The notes: generated from the sequence alone by a model not told the origin. Counted from the first letter of the stretch, positions 18,307 to 27,870 are shown. The stretch: 64,000 nucleotides of DNA from Flavobacterium sp. HTF (GCF_003105115.1 NZ_QETH01000009.1:1-64000); one strand, 5' to 3'. Numbers and translations: made by a program.

Positions 18307-19359
18307 ATGAGCGAACCTTTAATGGTTTTAAAAAAACCATCTTATCCATTAACGCAGCCACTTTTAAGTTATTTAGAGCGATACGAACGAATTTCGAAAG
18401 TATCGGTGTTCTATGATGACTTATTGCGGTTTACGGGTTCTATAAATGTCTATGACAAAAATGAAACAGATACTTTATGGATTCGGGTTTACTATAATGA
18501 ATTTGAAAGAAATGAAATTGATTTAAACCTAAAAAAGATTTATTCGCTGTTGCATTCTGATGGAAATAGTGAAATTATCCAGTTTCTGAATGTAGACGCC
18601 ATTGATTATTGTACTTTCGGAAATTCGAAACCTTTCCGTATTAAAGTCCGAAACATTCTCAACGACAATTATGTTCATTTTTATATAAAAAAAGCAGATG
18701 CTTCAAGAATTTACGGATTAGAATTAGAAGACATTCTTTCGCCCGATAAAATCAATTTTCTGGTTTATAAAAATACGTTGATAGAAGAACACATTATCGG
18801 AATTCCGGGTGATGTTTTTATGCATACTTTACTGAATTCCTGTACAGAAACTGAGAAAGCCCAAATTGCAAAAGAGTTTGTTAAATTCAACGAACGCTGT
18901 ATGATCAGGCTTTTGGGAGATATGAGAGCATATAATTATGTAATTGTTCCAATTCATGATTTTGACCAGGTAGTGTATAAAATACGTCCGATAGATTTTG
19001 ACCAGCAATGTTATGAAGGGAATTTTAAAGTATATCGTCCTCAGTTTTTTAAGGAAAATTTCCCGATGATTCAATTGATTAAAGAAAAACTGGAAGAACG
19101 TTCGATTTTACAGTATAAAGATGAAGAAAGAGCCATTTTGGCAAAACGTATTCATTCGGCCGAAAACAGGATTAAAAAATTATTGAATATAATGTGCCAC
19201 GATACTATTTCAACACAGGAACACCTGGACCAGTTGAAAATGGAATTGTACCGATATACAAATGATATGAAGTTTAAAAATGCCAAATCAATGGGACACA
19301 TCATGCATGCGGCATTTGAGTTTATTACCCGTAATTTTAAAAATACCAATTTGGTTTAA
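18307..19359 (+). CDS. Unrecognised cytoplasmic protein of about 350 residues
   Basis: I place the start at ATG 18307 (MSEPLMVLKKPSYPL), because the frame further upstream would overlap a -7 promoter box. There is no signal peptide or membrane helix. Near residues 185-235 the segment KFNERCMIRLLGDMRAYNYVIVPIHDFDQVVYKIRPIDFDQQCYEG has the look of a kinase-like fold (catalytic-loop-like LGDMRAYN and an IDFD that could bind metal). I cannot confirm this, and the usual kinase motifs are not complete. The C-terminus is helical and charged. It is followed after 16 bp by a lipoprotein gene, so the two may be co-transcribed. Confidence 0.65.
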   Translation: MSEPLMVLKKPSYPLTQPLLSYLERYERISKVSVFYDDLLRFTGSINVYDKNETDTLWIRVYYNEFERNEIDLNLKKIYSLLHSDGNSEIIQFLNVDAIDYCTFGNSKPFRIKVRNILNDNYVHFYIKKADASRIYGLELEDILSPDKINFLVYKNTLIEEHIIGIPGDVFMHTLLNSCTETEKAQIAKEFVKFNERCMIRLLGDMRAYNYVIVPIHDFDQVVYKIRPIDFDQQCYEGNFKVYRPQFFKENFPMIQLIKEKLEERSILQYKDEERAILAKRIHSAENRIKKLLNIMCHDTISTQEHLDQLKMELYRYTNDMKFKNAKSMGHIMHAAFEFITRNFKNTNLV

Positions 19360-19375
19360 ATTAAAACAGAATTTT

Positions 19376-20233
19376 ATGAAAAAGCCTTTTTTATTAGCCC
19401 TTTCAATTGTTTTATTAGCTTGTCAACAGCAATCCGGTTCTGATTTAAAAGAGCTTTATTCGCTGCCGAAAAAATTAAAAGAAGTTTCCGGAATAACTTA
19501 TTTTCCAGAGACAAATACGATTTATACTTTGGAAGACAGCGGAAATAAAAATGCTGTTTATGCAATAAATTCAAAGGGAAAACTGGAAAAAACAATTACA
19601 ATCTCAAATGCGACGAATGTTGACTGGGAAGATATTACCAAAGACAAAAAAGGCAATATTTATATTGGGGATTTTGGAAACAATGATAATGAAAGAAGGG
19701 ATTTATGTATTTATAAAGTTGCCAAAAATCAATTGAATCAGGAAAATGCAAAAGCAGAGTATAAAATCTCATTTTCGTATCCGGAGCAAACCGAATTTCC
19801 TCCCAAGAAAAAAGAAATGTTTTATGATGTTGAAGGGTTTTTTGAGAAAGACGGCTATTTTTATCTTTTTACAAAAAACAGAAGTAAAGGTTTTGACGGA
19901 ACCGCTTTTATCTACAAAATCAAAAATGCTTCAGGAAACCAGAAAGCAGTCAAAATAGGAGAGTTTAAAACCTGCAATAATTACAATCACTGTGTTTTAA
20001 CAAGTGCCACGATAAGCCCTGACGGGAGAAAAGTAGCATTATTAAGTCACGACAAGGTTGTTGTGTTTAAAGGTTTTAAAGGAGATTTGTTTCACAAAGG
20101 GACACAAACAGAAATAAGCCTGGATCACTTTTCTCAAAAAGAGGCTGTTGTTTTTAAAGACAACAATACACTCTTAATTTCCGATGAAAAAACGAATAAA
20201 ATAGGAGGAAAGGTTTATGAGTTTAAGTTGTGA
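19376..20233 (+). CDS. Beta-propeller-like lipoprotein (SdiA-regulated-like)
   Basis: The frame can be extended to 19280, but the ATG at 19376 starts a lipoprotein signal (MKKPFLLALSIVLLAC) directly, giving 285 residues. The body has repeated propeller-like blades: KEVSGITYFPETNTIYTLEDSGN, WEDITKDKKGNIYIGDFGNN, VLTSATISPDGRKVALLSHD. This resembles the SdiA-regulated and phytase-like propeller families. No catalytic residues are identified. It should be anchored in the envelope. It follows the unrecognised gene by 16 bp and is convergent with the phosphoesterase gene. Confidence 0.75.
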   Translation: MKKPFLLALSIVLLACQQQSGSDLKELYSLPKKLKEVSGITYFPETNTIYTLEDSGNKNAVYAINSKGKLEKTITISNATNVDWEDITKDKKGNIYIGDFGNNDNERRDLCIYKVAKNQLNQENAKAEYKISFSYPEQTEFPPKKKEMFYDVEGFFEKDGYFYLFTKNRSKGFDGTAFIYKIKNASGNQKAVKIGEFKTCNNYNHCVLTSATISPDGRKVALLSHDKVVVFKGFKGDLFHKGTQTEISLDHFSQKEAVVFKDNNTLLISDEKTNKIGGKVYEFKL

Positions 20234-20399
20234 GACTAAGGTTCTGAGATACTAAGAGGTTAAGGTTTTCTTCTTAGGTTCAAAGAGGCAGAGGCTCAGA
20301 GGTACAAAGGTTTTTAACCAAAAATTCACGAATTATTTACTGTAAAATTCGTGAATTTTTGGCTATTTAAAAAAACTTAGAACCTTAGCATCTCAAAAT
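20234..20399. repeat. Octamer inverted-repeat element with terminator hairpin
   Basis: It fills the whole gap between two convergent genes. Left arm at 20236-20267: four 8-bp units (ctaaggtt, ctgagata, ctaagagg, ttaaggtt). Next at 20281-20312: caaagagg, cagaggct, cagaggta, caaaggtt. Right arm, in the opposite sense: cttagaac, cttagcat at 20376-20391, ending on the stop codon of the next gene. In the centre is a perfect 17-bp hairpin (20318-20334 with 20346-20362) that can terminate both genes. Confidence 0.85.
20318..20362. terminator. Bidirectional terminator hairpin inside the octamer element
   Basis: Perfect 17-bp stem ccaaaaattcacgaatt with its complement, loop of eleven. A/T-rich arms on both sides. 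Confidence 0.8.
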
Positions 20400-23300
20400 T
20401 AAAAGCTATAGGCCGCTCCAAAAATAACTCTTCCTACTTCATCAGGAGATTTAAAATAAGAAATTCTTGCTGTGATTACATTTATTGCATTCAGCCAAAG
20501 TCCACCTCCGTAATCCTGATGCCATTTTCTGGAATTTTCGCCATCAAGCCAGATTCTTCCATAATCAAAACCACCTAAGATTCCGTATGTAAAAGGTACA
20601 ATAGTCCTTCTGATTTTACCAAGGCTTAAACGCAAATCAGAACTTTGAGAAAAATAAGAATCCCCTAAAAAGCGTTCGTTTCTATAACCTCTCAAATCAG
20701 TATCACCACCCAGGGTTGCACCCTGATAAAATTCGTAGTTATTATTTAAAATGGCTTTTCCTTTAATGAAAGTGGCTAAAACCAATTTTCCGTTATGGTC
20801 TATTTTATGCGTAAATCCTAAAACGCTTTCAAGCATTGGGAAATTTTGTTTGGTTACATCTAAATTAGTTGTCCAGGTTCCGGCAATCATAAAATAAATT
20901 CCTAAGGTTGGTTTAGCAACAAAATCAGAGTTTTTAAACAGGTATTTTACCTTTAATCCGCCATAATTATGACTCTCAAATATATTTGGGTTCACAATTC
21001 CGGGAGTGTCAATAAATCTGTTATCCGTTTCTTCAACCGTCATTCTCTGAAAAATAGGTTGTACGCTAAATTCACTGCCATATCTGCCTACATGTCTGAT
21101 CGCTCCGGAAGCATTAAATTTTCGGATGCGGACACGGTTATAATCCATTCCAACTTCTTGATCATCGTATACCGTTTCATTTCCATAGCCAAAATAATTC
21201 ATGGCAAAATTTGGAGTCGTATATAACGATTCCACATCTATAACCCATTTACCTAATAACCCGGGGAAATGTGCGGCATAATTAAATTCTAAACCGCCAG
21301 TGGCAAAATAATAAAAGGCATTTAAAACATGTCTTTGCGTGTATGGGTTTTGTTTGAAATTATTAACTGTATAATTTAAATTAACACCCACTTTTACGCC
21401 ATCATCCGGATTAAAGCCAATATTTGGCAGACCTGAAATTACATTGTATTTTGGTCTTTCATAATTATATAAATTAACATCATAATCGTCTGTCAATTGT
21501 TTCTGAGTCTTAGAATCTACGTTATAGGTGTTTTCTTTTGATTTAAAATCGTAAACAATAACTTTTCTTCCGTTTTCGATATTATAAGTGTCATTGTTCT
21601 GACCACCGATCAAACGAATTTTAATTTTCGATTTTTCTTCACCTTTTACTTCAAAAATGTCATTATCATCTAAACCATAAATCCATAGATTTCGGGTTTT
21701 TGCATCTGTTACGTTTTTAGTATACAACAATTCATCGCCTTCTTTTTTCATTCTGAAAACCTGAATTTCGATACCATTTTTGGTATTATGATTCAAAACA
21801 AATTTGTCTTTTTTGTCTGTTCCGGCAATCATAATGGTTTTACTTAAAACTTCGGAATAACGTATCGCATATTTCTGAAGATCTTTCTTTCTGTTTTTTA
21901 ATTTTCGTTTGATTTCATCAATGGTTTCATCCTGAACCTCTTTAGGTAAATTTTTGAAAGCATTGTCAATATCACTGTCAGATAAGTTTTCCTGAATAAA
22001 TTTTGCCTGTTCAACCCAGTCTTTTTCATCAGCAGTTTTCAAAAATGCCAAATCCATTGGGTAAGGTTCCCTGCTGAGCCATTTTACATTGTCAATTTTA
22101 TTTTTGAAAGTTCGCATATGACGCAATGCCGGAATATTCATTAGAATAGAAAGCAATGCTCCGTCGTATTTTACAAATGCCTGGTCACGGTCACGCGGAA
22201 TTGGTTTGTAGATAACTTTACCATCCTCTTTATATTCGGCCCAGCGCCATTGGTCGCTGTGCCTGTCCCAATCACCAAGCAGCATATCAAACAAACGGGC
22301 TTTGATATATTCTTTTTCGTCGACACTGTATTTTTCATCTTTATGAAGATTCAGCATCATATCATCTGTTCCAATTATATTGCCTGGTTTTCCAAAATTT
22401 TTACCATCAAGATGATTATCTGCCGGTCTTTCTTCTACCATATATAGCTGGTCGCCAAAACTGGCATTAAATTCTCTTAAACCATTTTGTTTTGGTATAT
22501 AATATAAAACGGGATTGGTATGTCGAAGACCAATTTTATCAGACATACTTCCAATAGCAAAAGAGGAGTATGGATGTGAGGTAGTATAGAAATCAAATAA
22601 AAAATCCTCAGCATAGGTATTTTCAAAATCATTGACGATATACTGATCTTTAAAGGCAACAGATTGTAAAAAGACTGTGGCACTTTTTTTCATGGCACGC
22701 ATTACATATTCCCGGCCTTTAGCATCAGACATTCTTAAAGAAACTGACTGATGCCCACCGCCTTCGCGAATAGGTTTCAGTCCGCCCATCAAAGTGTCTA
22801 TAGTTGCCGTTCTGGCATTAATTGGCAGACTGTAATATTTTCTGTAATGCTGACCGAATAAGAACTTGTGAAATAAGCTTTTATCAGTCATTTTTTTAGA
22901 ATAAATCGAAGTTGTTACATTCGAAGGAAATGTATTGGAAATATCTTCAGCCCAATTGATTTCTTTCGCTTTTATAATTTCCTTCTCAAAAAGCAGTTTT
23001 TCTTTGTTATTTACATTTCCAAAAAAAGAAACTTTTGCATCTCCGCTTTTAAACAAAGTCAGCGTTGCATAACCATTTCCTCCATACGAGAAATCAAACG
23101 GGTTTATAGCACGGGCTGCCTCAGATTTCGATCCGGCTCCACTAATAATCTGCTGGATATTTTCTTTACTGATGTATTGTAAATTATGATCGTGACCCGA
23201 TACTACAATTACGTTTTTCTGTTTTTGTAAAAGAGTTTTAATTCTTTTAGCATAGATTGTGTATTGTTTGTTTTGGATATCCTGTGGGCTGACGCCGGAT

Positions 23301-24133
23301 GTTTTTCGTAATAAATTAATAAAAGAACCAATTATCGGCAATGGTATTTTTTTCTCTAATGGAAACAATTGTTTTTCCAGCGAAAATTGTCCGCCATGTG
23401 TTCCGTTACTTAACAGCGGGTGATGTATAGCTAAAACAACTGTTTTCTCCTGATTTTTGTTTAAGATATTTTCCAGTTCATCAAAAAAACCTTCACGTGT
23501 TTTAATTTCGCAGTTATCATTAATTGTCGGATGATTGTCCCAGTCCTCCAGAAACCATTCACTGTCAATAGTTATTAACGTTGCCGTGCTGTCAATCTTT
23601 ACGTCTTCAATAGGACAGCTTTTTCGGGGTAAAAATGCTTTCTTATCATTTAGCTGTTTGGTAACAAAATCAGCCTGAAGCTCAAGGCCTTTGATACCAT
23701 TGTACCAATCATGATTTCCCGGAATAAAGACTGTTTTTCCTTTAAAACCTTTTGCCAGTTTTAGCTGATTGTTCAGTTTTGTTTCTGCCAAAGCTTTATC
23801 TCCGCTATTTTTATCAGCAGGAAAACCTTTAGGGTAAATATTATCTCCCAAAAACAAAAGAGTAGATTTTTTGTTTGCTTTTTTTAGTTTCTGATGCAAT
23901 AATTCAAGCGTTTGCTGAGACTGTTCTTCATCGGCATTTCCTGCATCACCTACTAAAAATAAGGTGTGGGCAATTTTTATCGTATCAGTTGCGTTTTCAG
24001 TCTCATTACTGCTAACGTTTTTTCCGTATTGTGCCTTATGTGTTGCACAGGCAGTAAGTAAAAATATAAGGGTTATAACCAAAGAATTGGTTTTAATCTT
24101 AGTAATAAAATGATTATCCAAAAACAATTTCAT
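20399..24133 (-). CDS. Metallophosphoesterase fused to an outer-membrane beta-barrel
   Basis: A 1244-residue lipoprotein (lipobox LLTAC, Cys about 29). Residues about 50-370 are a calcineurin-like phosphoesterase: LVGDAGNADEEQ, FLGDNIYP, IPGNHDW, AIHHPLLSNGTHGG and VVSGHDHNLQY give the metal-binding Asp, Asn and His residues. A middle region (about 440-870) includes LLGDWDRHSDQWRWA, which looks like a kinase-like or phosphotransfer fold, and then a PKD-free segment. The C-terminal 350 residues form a barrel like surface-antigen (Omp85/BamA) proteins, ending VIFGAAYSF. The enzymatic domain should therefore be held at the outer membrane. The substrate is unknown. It is divergent from the HD-PycTM gene, with only 26 bp between the starts. 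Confidence 0.85.
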   Translation of the reverse strand: MKLFLDNHFITKIKTNSLVITLIFLLTACATHKAQYGKNVSSNETENATDTIKIAHTLFLVGDAGNADEEQSQQTLELLHQKLKKANKKSTLLFLGDNIYPKGFPADKNSGDKALAETKLNNQLKLAKGFKGKTVFIPGNHDWYNGIKGLELQADFVTKQLNDKKAFLPRKSCPIEDVKIDSTATLITIDSEWFLEDWDNHPTINDNCEIKTREGFFDELENILNKNQEKTVVLAIHHPLLSNGTHGGQFSLEKQLFPLEKKIPLPIIGSFINLLRKTSGVSPQDIQNKQYTIYAKRIKTLLQKQKNVIVVSGHDHNLQYISKENIQQIISGAGSKSEAARAINPFDFSYGGNGYATLTLFKSGDAKVSFFGNVNNKEKLLFEKEIIKAKEINWAEDISNTFPSNVTTSIYSKKMTDKSLFHKFLFGQHYRKYYSLPINARTATIDTLMGGLKPIREGGGHQSVSLRMSDAKGREYVMRAMKKSATVFLQSVAFKDQYIVNDFENTYAEDFLFDFYTTSHPYSSFAIGSMSDKIGLRHTNPVLYYIPKQNGLREFNASFGDQLYMVEERPADNHLDGKNFGKPGNIIGTDDMMLNLHKDEKYSVDEKEYIKARLFDMLLGDWDRHSDQWRWAEYKEDGKVIYKPIPRDRDQAFVKYDGALLSILMNIPALRHMRTFKNKIDNVKWLSREPYPMDLAFLKTADEKDWVEQAKFIQENLSDSDIDNAFKNLPKEVQDETIDEIKRKLKNRKKDLQKYAIRYSEVLSKTIMIAGTDKKDKFVLNHNTKNGIEIQVFRMKKEGDELLYTKNVTDAKTRNLWIYGLDDNDIFEVKGEEKSKIKIRLIGGQNNDTYNIENGRKVIVYDFKSKENTYNVDSKTQKQLTDDYDVNLYNYERPKYNVISGLPNIGFNPDDGVKVGVNLNYTVNNFKQNPYTQRHVLNAFYYFATGGLEFNYAAHFPGLLGKWVIDVESLYTTPNFAMNYFGYGNETVYDDQEVGMDYNRVRIRKFNASGAIRHVGRYGSEFSVQPIFQRMTVEETDNRFIDTPGIVNPNIFESHNYGGLKVKYLFKNSDFVAKPTLGIYFMIAGTWTTNLDVTKQNFPMLESVLGFTHKIDHNGKLVLATFIKGKAILNNNYEFYQGATLGGDTDLRGYRNERFLGDSYFSQSSDLRLSLGKIRRTIVPFTYGILGGFDYGRIWLDGENSRKWHQDYGGGLWLNAINVITARISYFKSPDEVGRVIFGAAYSF

Positions 24134-24159
24134 AATTTAGTGGTATAAAAATATTCTTT

Positions 24160-25338
24160 ATGAATCTAGTAGAACAATCCGAAGATTTCGTCAGTAATTT
24201 ACTCAAAGATAAACTTTCTAATTTATATTCTTACCATAATTTTAACCATACTTTTAATGTAGTAAATGCGGTTAAAAAGCTTTGTAGTAAAGAAGATGTC
24301 GATGGTGCCGAAAAAGAGATGCTTTTAGTAGCCGCCTGGTTTCATGACGCAGGTTACATAAACGGATTTGAAGATCATGAAAATGAAAGTATAAAAATTG
24401 CTTCAAAGTTCTTAAAAGAGAAAGGACAATCTGATGAATTTATATCGCAGGTGGCAAAACTTATTATGGCAACTTCAAAAACGTATGTACCGCAAAATAA
24501 GCTGGAAAACATTATAAAAGATGCTGATTTTGTTCATATTACAAGTTTAGAATATGAATCTACCGGTGAATTGCTTCGATATGAGCTAAAAAACACCATG
24601 AATATTTCCATGTCTTCCTTAGACTGGGCACAGGAAAATTTGAATTTTTTAGTAAATAAACATCGTTTTTACACCGATTATGCTTTAAGAAAATGGCAGC
24701 CTTTAAAAGAAAAAACTATTGCGCTTGTTCAAAAAAGAATCAATAAGGAAGAAATAAAAAAAGCTAAAGATCTGGAAGACGACGAAAAAAAGAAAGACAA
24801 AGCCGAAAAGCCGGATCGTGGTATAGATACTTTATTTCGCGTGACATTAGGAAATCATACCCGTCTAAGCGGAATTGCTGACAGTAAAGCCAATATTCTT
24901 TTGTCTGTAAATGCCATTATTATTTCTATTGCACTTTCGTCAATCATTCCAAAATTAGACAGCCCAAAAAATGCACATTTAGTAATTCCAACCTTCATCA
25001 TGCTGATGTCCAGTGTGGTTACTATAATCTTTGCAATCCTTTCAACAAGACCAAAAGTAACTTCGGGTTTTTTTACACGTGATGATGTAGAAGCAAAAAA
25101 AGTAAATCTGATGTTTTTTGGAAATTTCTACAAAATGCCACTCGAAGACTATGACTGGGCCATGAACGAAATGATGAAAGACCGTGATTATCTGTATTCT
25201 ACCATGATCAAAGATTTATATTATCTGGGATTAGTGCTTCAGCGAAAATATAATTTGCTTCGAATTGCCTATAACTTTTTTATGGTCGGCATAATTATAA
25301 CTGTGATCTCGTTTGTGATTGCTTTTAAAAGTATATAA
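24160..25338 (+). CDS. HD-domain protein fused to a Pycsar-effector-type (PycTM) membrane domain
   Basis: A 392-residue protein. N-terminal HD phosphohydrolase domain (about 1-180) with His30 (NFNHTF), the His62-Asp63 pair (WFHDAGY) and Asp121 (KDADF) as metal ligands. A charged Lys/Glu/Asp linker (about 195-220) leads to a C-terminal domain that begins FRVTLGNHTRLSGIADSKANILLSVNAI, the hallmark of the PycTM (formerly DUF5706) family. It has three hydrophobic helices (about 245-265, 273-296, 367-389). PycTM proteins in Pycsar defence respond to cyclic pyrimidine nucleotides and damage the membrane. No cyclase gene is seen within this window, so a defence role is inference. It is divergent from the phosphoesterase gene and convergent with the GAF gene. 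Confidence 0.87.
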   Translation: MNLVEQSEDFVSNLLKDKLSNLYSYHNFNHTFNVVNAVKKLCSKEDVDGAEKEMLLVAAWFHDAGYINGFEDHENESIKIASKFLKEKGQSDEFISQVAKLIMATSKTYVPQNKLENIIKDADFVHITSLEYESTGELLRYELKNTMNISMSSLDWAQENLNFLVNKHRFYTDYALRKWQPLKEKTIALVQKRINKEEIKKAKDLEDDEKKKDKAEKPDRGIDTLFRVTLGNHTRLSGIADSKANILLSVNAIIISIALSSIIPKLDSPKNAHLVIPTFIMLMSSVVTIIFAILSTRPKVTSGFFTRDDVEAKKVNLMFFGNFYKMPLEDYDWAMNEMMKDRDYLYSTMIKDLYYLGLVLQRKYNLLRIAYNFFMVGIIITVISFVIAFKSI

Positions 25339-25343
25339 AGAAA

Positions 25344-25364
25344 GAGCTCAACTTAGTTGAGCTC
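25344..25364. terminator. Hairpin over the convergent ends of HD-PycTM and GAF genes
   Basis: Perfect 9-bp arms gagctcaac (25344-25352) and gttgagctc (25356-25364), with the three-base loop tta being exactly the stop codon of the minus-strand gene. No strong T-run follows on the plus strand. Confidence 0.6.
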
Positions 25365-27722
25365 ATCTAATAAATCCTGATAGGTAATTTTCTTTGCAGT
25401 TGCGTTTGCGATATTATTTATCACTTTTACACGAATTGCTCTTAATCCAGAAACACCCTGTAAATCTTCAACTTCAAACTGTTCGATAGAAGGTTCCAGG
25501 ATTTTCTTATGCTGTAAATATTTGATGTATTTTAAATACTCGGCTTCTTCACTATTTTGAGAATAAACGATTGTGATTTTTTCTTTTTCGGTAATCCTTT
25601 CGCGGCTGCCTTTTATATTCGCTTTATCAATACGTTTTTTAACAACTTCATATCTGGCATTATAAGTTCCGTCAACATCAAAACGTTTTTCATCCATTCT
25701 AAAACGGATTGAAAGTGCAGAGCTGAATACCAAAATCAGTGATGTCACATCCAATTCATATGGAAGAGATTCTTTAAGCTGATGATGTTCCAGTTCCATT
25801 TCACATAAAGTCTGCAATTGCCACAAACGCAGGTTGTGCAGGTACATGATGTCAAAAGGTTTCGTTGGCGCTATTGATGCTCCTATATACAAATTATGTT
25901 CAACACCGTCAGTTTTAAAACGCTCGTAATAATGAGGATAAATTTGTTGAGCCTCCACTTGTTTTTTATCCAGAACAGAAGCCAGTTTTTTATTGATAAT
26001 AGACATAGCATTATCAAATTTCTTTCTTTCCTGATAAAACATTCCAGTTTTTTCGTCCAGGCTTGCAAAGTATTCTTCTTCTAATTTCTGATTTATAGCA
26101 GTGTCCTTTGTGTTTTTTAAAATCGGGTGAATTTCTTCTTCAATATAACGTTGAATGTATTGCTCAGTATCTGCTTTTAAAGGCTGATCCAATTCATCAC
26201 GAAGCGACTCTAATTCAAATTTACGCTGCTCCAAAAGCATTAGGTTACTATTCGGTTTCTGATTTTCGAAAATTTCCAAAATCGTACTCAGCTGATTTTT
26301 CAAATCTCTTCTTACCGTATCATTTCTATGCTCAGAAGAACCTTTAATGTCGATTTGCCCGTATAGTGGGAATACATTTTTAAATACAATTTCCTTAAAA
26401 ATATAATCTTTGGTAGGATTCGTATTTTGAAAATAATTCTGCGATTCTTTTTTAAACTTCCAATAGACGCTTGGGTGAATAGTAGTATACTCACGCTGAA
26501 TAATCGCTTCAACCTGATTTTGCATATCAGTATTATAGCGGTCAATTGTATCTATAAGGTATGGTAAAACCAAATCCAGTTTTGTTGCATTTACCGTATT
26601 TAAAGCTCTTGGAGCTTCTGAAACCAATTCCATAACGCCTAATAAATGCCCGTCTTTAATAACCGGAGCAAAAACACAGCTTTGTATATTTTGTTTTAAT
26701 AGATGCTCCCCAAGTCTTTTATTTGGTGATTCTTCTGTAAATTTAATTACATTCGAAATTACAAATGGTTCTTTATTGTCCAATAAATTTTCAAAAGAAC
26801 ATCCAAAAAAAGCATTTTTGCACTCAACTTCCTGATCTGTCGAAAGCAGGAAACTCTGCAGCTGATTATCAAATTTAACCGGTCTGATAAACTTTTCTTC
26901 CTCAGGGTTATAGATGATGAAACCAACTTTTAAATCAGGAATTTTAAAGATTGATTTAAAAATATTTTCGATAATATCATTTGATGCTACCGTTTTGGTA
27001 TCCGGTTTTAAAAGATTGCTTTTTAGGTTTGAAATGGCACTTTCGGTTGTTGCATCAAACAAAGAAACAATTCCGAAACCTTTTAAGATCCAGCTTCCTG
27101 GAGGAAATTTAGATTTCCAAAGATCAATATCGTTATAATTATCAATTAACTGATCAATATCGTCCTGTGTAAGTGAAACTGAATTTTCAGATGGAGTAAT
27201 TTCCATGAAATCAGCATTATACATGATACGATAATGTTTCTCAATTCCATTTTCATCCGGAATGTCATAGAAAAAGATTTTATTAAAATCGATATTTTGT
27301 TTGTAATAACTGCTCAAAATCAGGCAACAGTTATTAATATAGAACTGGTGATCATCAAAATCACGGATTTCCATATAAAATTCATCGCCGGCATTTCTTA
27401 ATATTTTCTTGAAACGTTCTGTATAATTAAAAGAGATATTCTGAAATGGAATTGTAATTGCTTTTATTTCGTTGTGAGTCAAAGCTGTAGGGAATAAATC
27501 TGCAGCAATATTTTTAATTAAAGCTTCATTCTTCTTTATAAAGGCTAAATCACGAATCCCGGTTCTAAATTCCGGGAATGCTTCGATTTCTTTTAATATA
27601 GCTTTTGCGTAGTTTGAGCGGTAATCAACATCTGATAAGGCAATTTGCTCAAAAGATTCAATTAATTTATGAAATGAGATTATCGTTTCGAAAGGACTTT
27701 CTTTTGGTACATGACGATCCAT
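25353..27722 (-). CDS. Large GAF-domain protein of unknown function
   Basis: A 789-residue cytoplasmic protein with no signal peptide or membrane segment. A GAF-like domain lies at about 245-400 (IENIFKSIFKIPDLKVGFIIYNPEEEKFI ... SCVFAPVIKDGHLLGVMELVSEAP), the usual fold for small-ligand or redox sensing. It is flanked by about 240 N-terminal and 390 C-terminal residues that I do not recognise. No kinase, cyclase or DNA-binding motif is visible. A minus-strand TAATTTTG box at 27742-27749 sits about 20 bp before the ATG. It is convergent with the HD-PycTM gene, so a functional link is not implied by operon structure. Confidence 0.75.
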   Translation of the reverse strand: MDRHVPKESPFETIISFHKLIESFEQIALSDVDYRSNYAKAILKEIEAFPEFRTGIRDLAFIKKNEALIKNIAADLFPTALTHNEIKAITIPFQNISFNYTERFKKILRNAGDEFYMEIRDFDDHQFYINNCCLILSSYYKQNIDFNKIFFYDIPDENGIEKHYRIMYNADFMEITPSENSVSLTQDDIDQLIDNYNDIDLWKSKFPPGSWILKGFGIVSLFDATTESAISNLKSNLLKPDTKTVASNDIIENIFKSIFKIPDLKVGFIIYNPEEEKFIRPVKFDNQLQSFLLSTDQEVECKNAFFGCSFENLLDNKEPFVISNVIKFTEESPNKRLGEHLLKQNIQSCVFAPVIKDGHLLGVMELVSEAPRALNTVNATKLDLVLPYLIDTIDRYNTDMQNQVEAIIQREYTTIHPSVYWKFKKESQNYFQNTNPTKDYIFKEIVFKNVFPLYGQIDIKGSSEHRNDTVRRDLKNQLSTILEIFENQKPNSNLMLLEQRKFELESLRDELDQPLKADTEQYIQRYIEEEIHPILKNTKDTAINQKLEEEYFASLDEKTGMFYQERKKFDNAMSIINKKLASVLDKKQVEAQQIYPHYYERFKTDGVEHNLYIGASIAPTKPFDIMYLHNLRLWQLQTLCEMELEHHQLKESLPYELDVTSLILVFSSALSIRFRMDEKRFDVDGTYNARYEVVKKRIDKANIKGSRERITEKEKITIVYSQNSEEAEYLKYIKYLQHKKILEPSIEQFEVEDLQGVSGLRAIRVKVINNIANATAKKITYQDLLDELN

Positions 27723-27741
27723 CGTGGTATTTTTTAGAGTA

Positions 27742-27749
27742 CAAAATTA
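27742..27749 (-). promoter_or_regulatory. Putative -7 box of the GAF-protein gene
   Basis: Minus-strand TAATTTTG about 20 nt before the ATG. No matching -33 TTG. Confidence 0.5.
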
Positions 27750-27870
27750 AGCATAAATTAAGAATGTCCGACATTTTGCTATTTCTTTCGTTTATGGCTG
27801 CATAGTTATTTCCTCTATAAATAAAGGGCCTGCAACGAGGGTTAAATATTTTAACTAAAAATTAACATTA

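Noticed and set aside
20234..20399. Octamer array as a CRISPR
   Set aside because: The units are 8 bp with drift, there are no unique spacers of 25-40 bp, and no cas gene is near.
24160..25338. A complete Pycsar defence system
   Set aside because: No cyclase gene is seen in the window. Only the effector-type domain is present, so a full system cannot be claimed.
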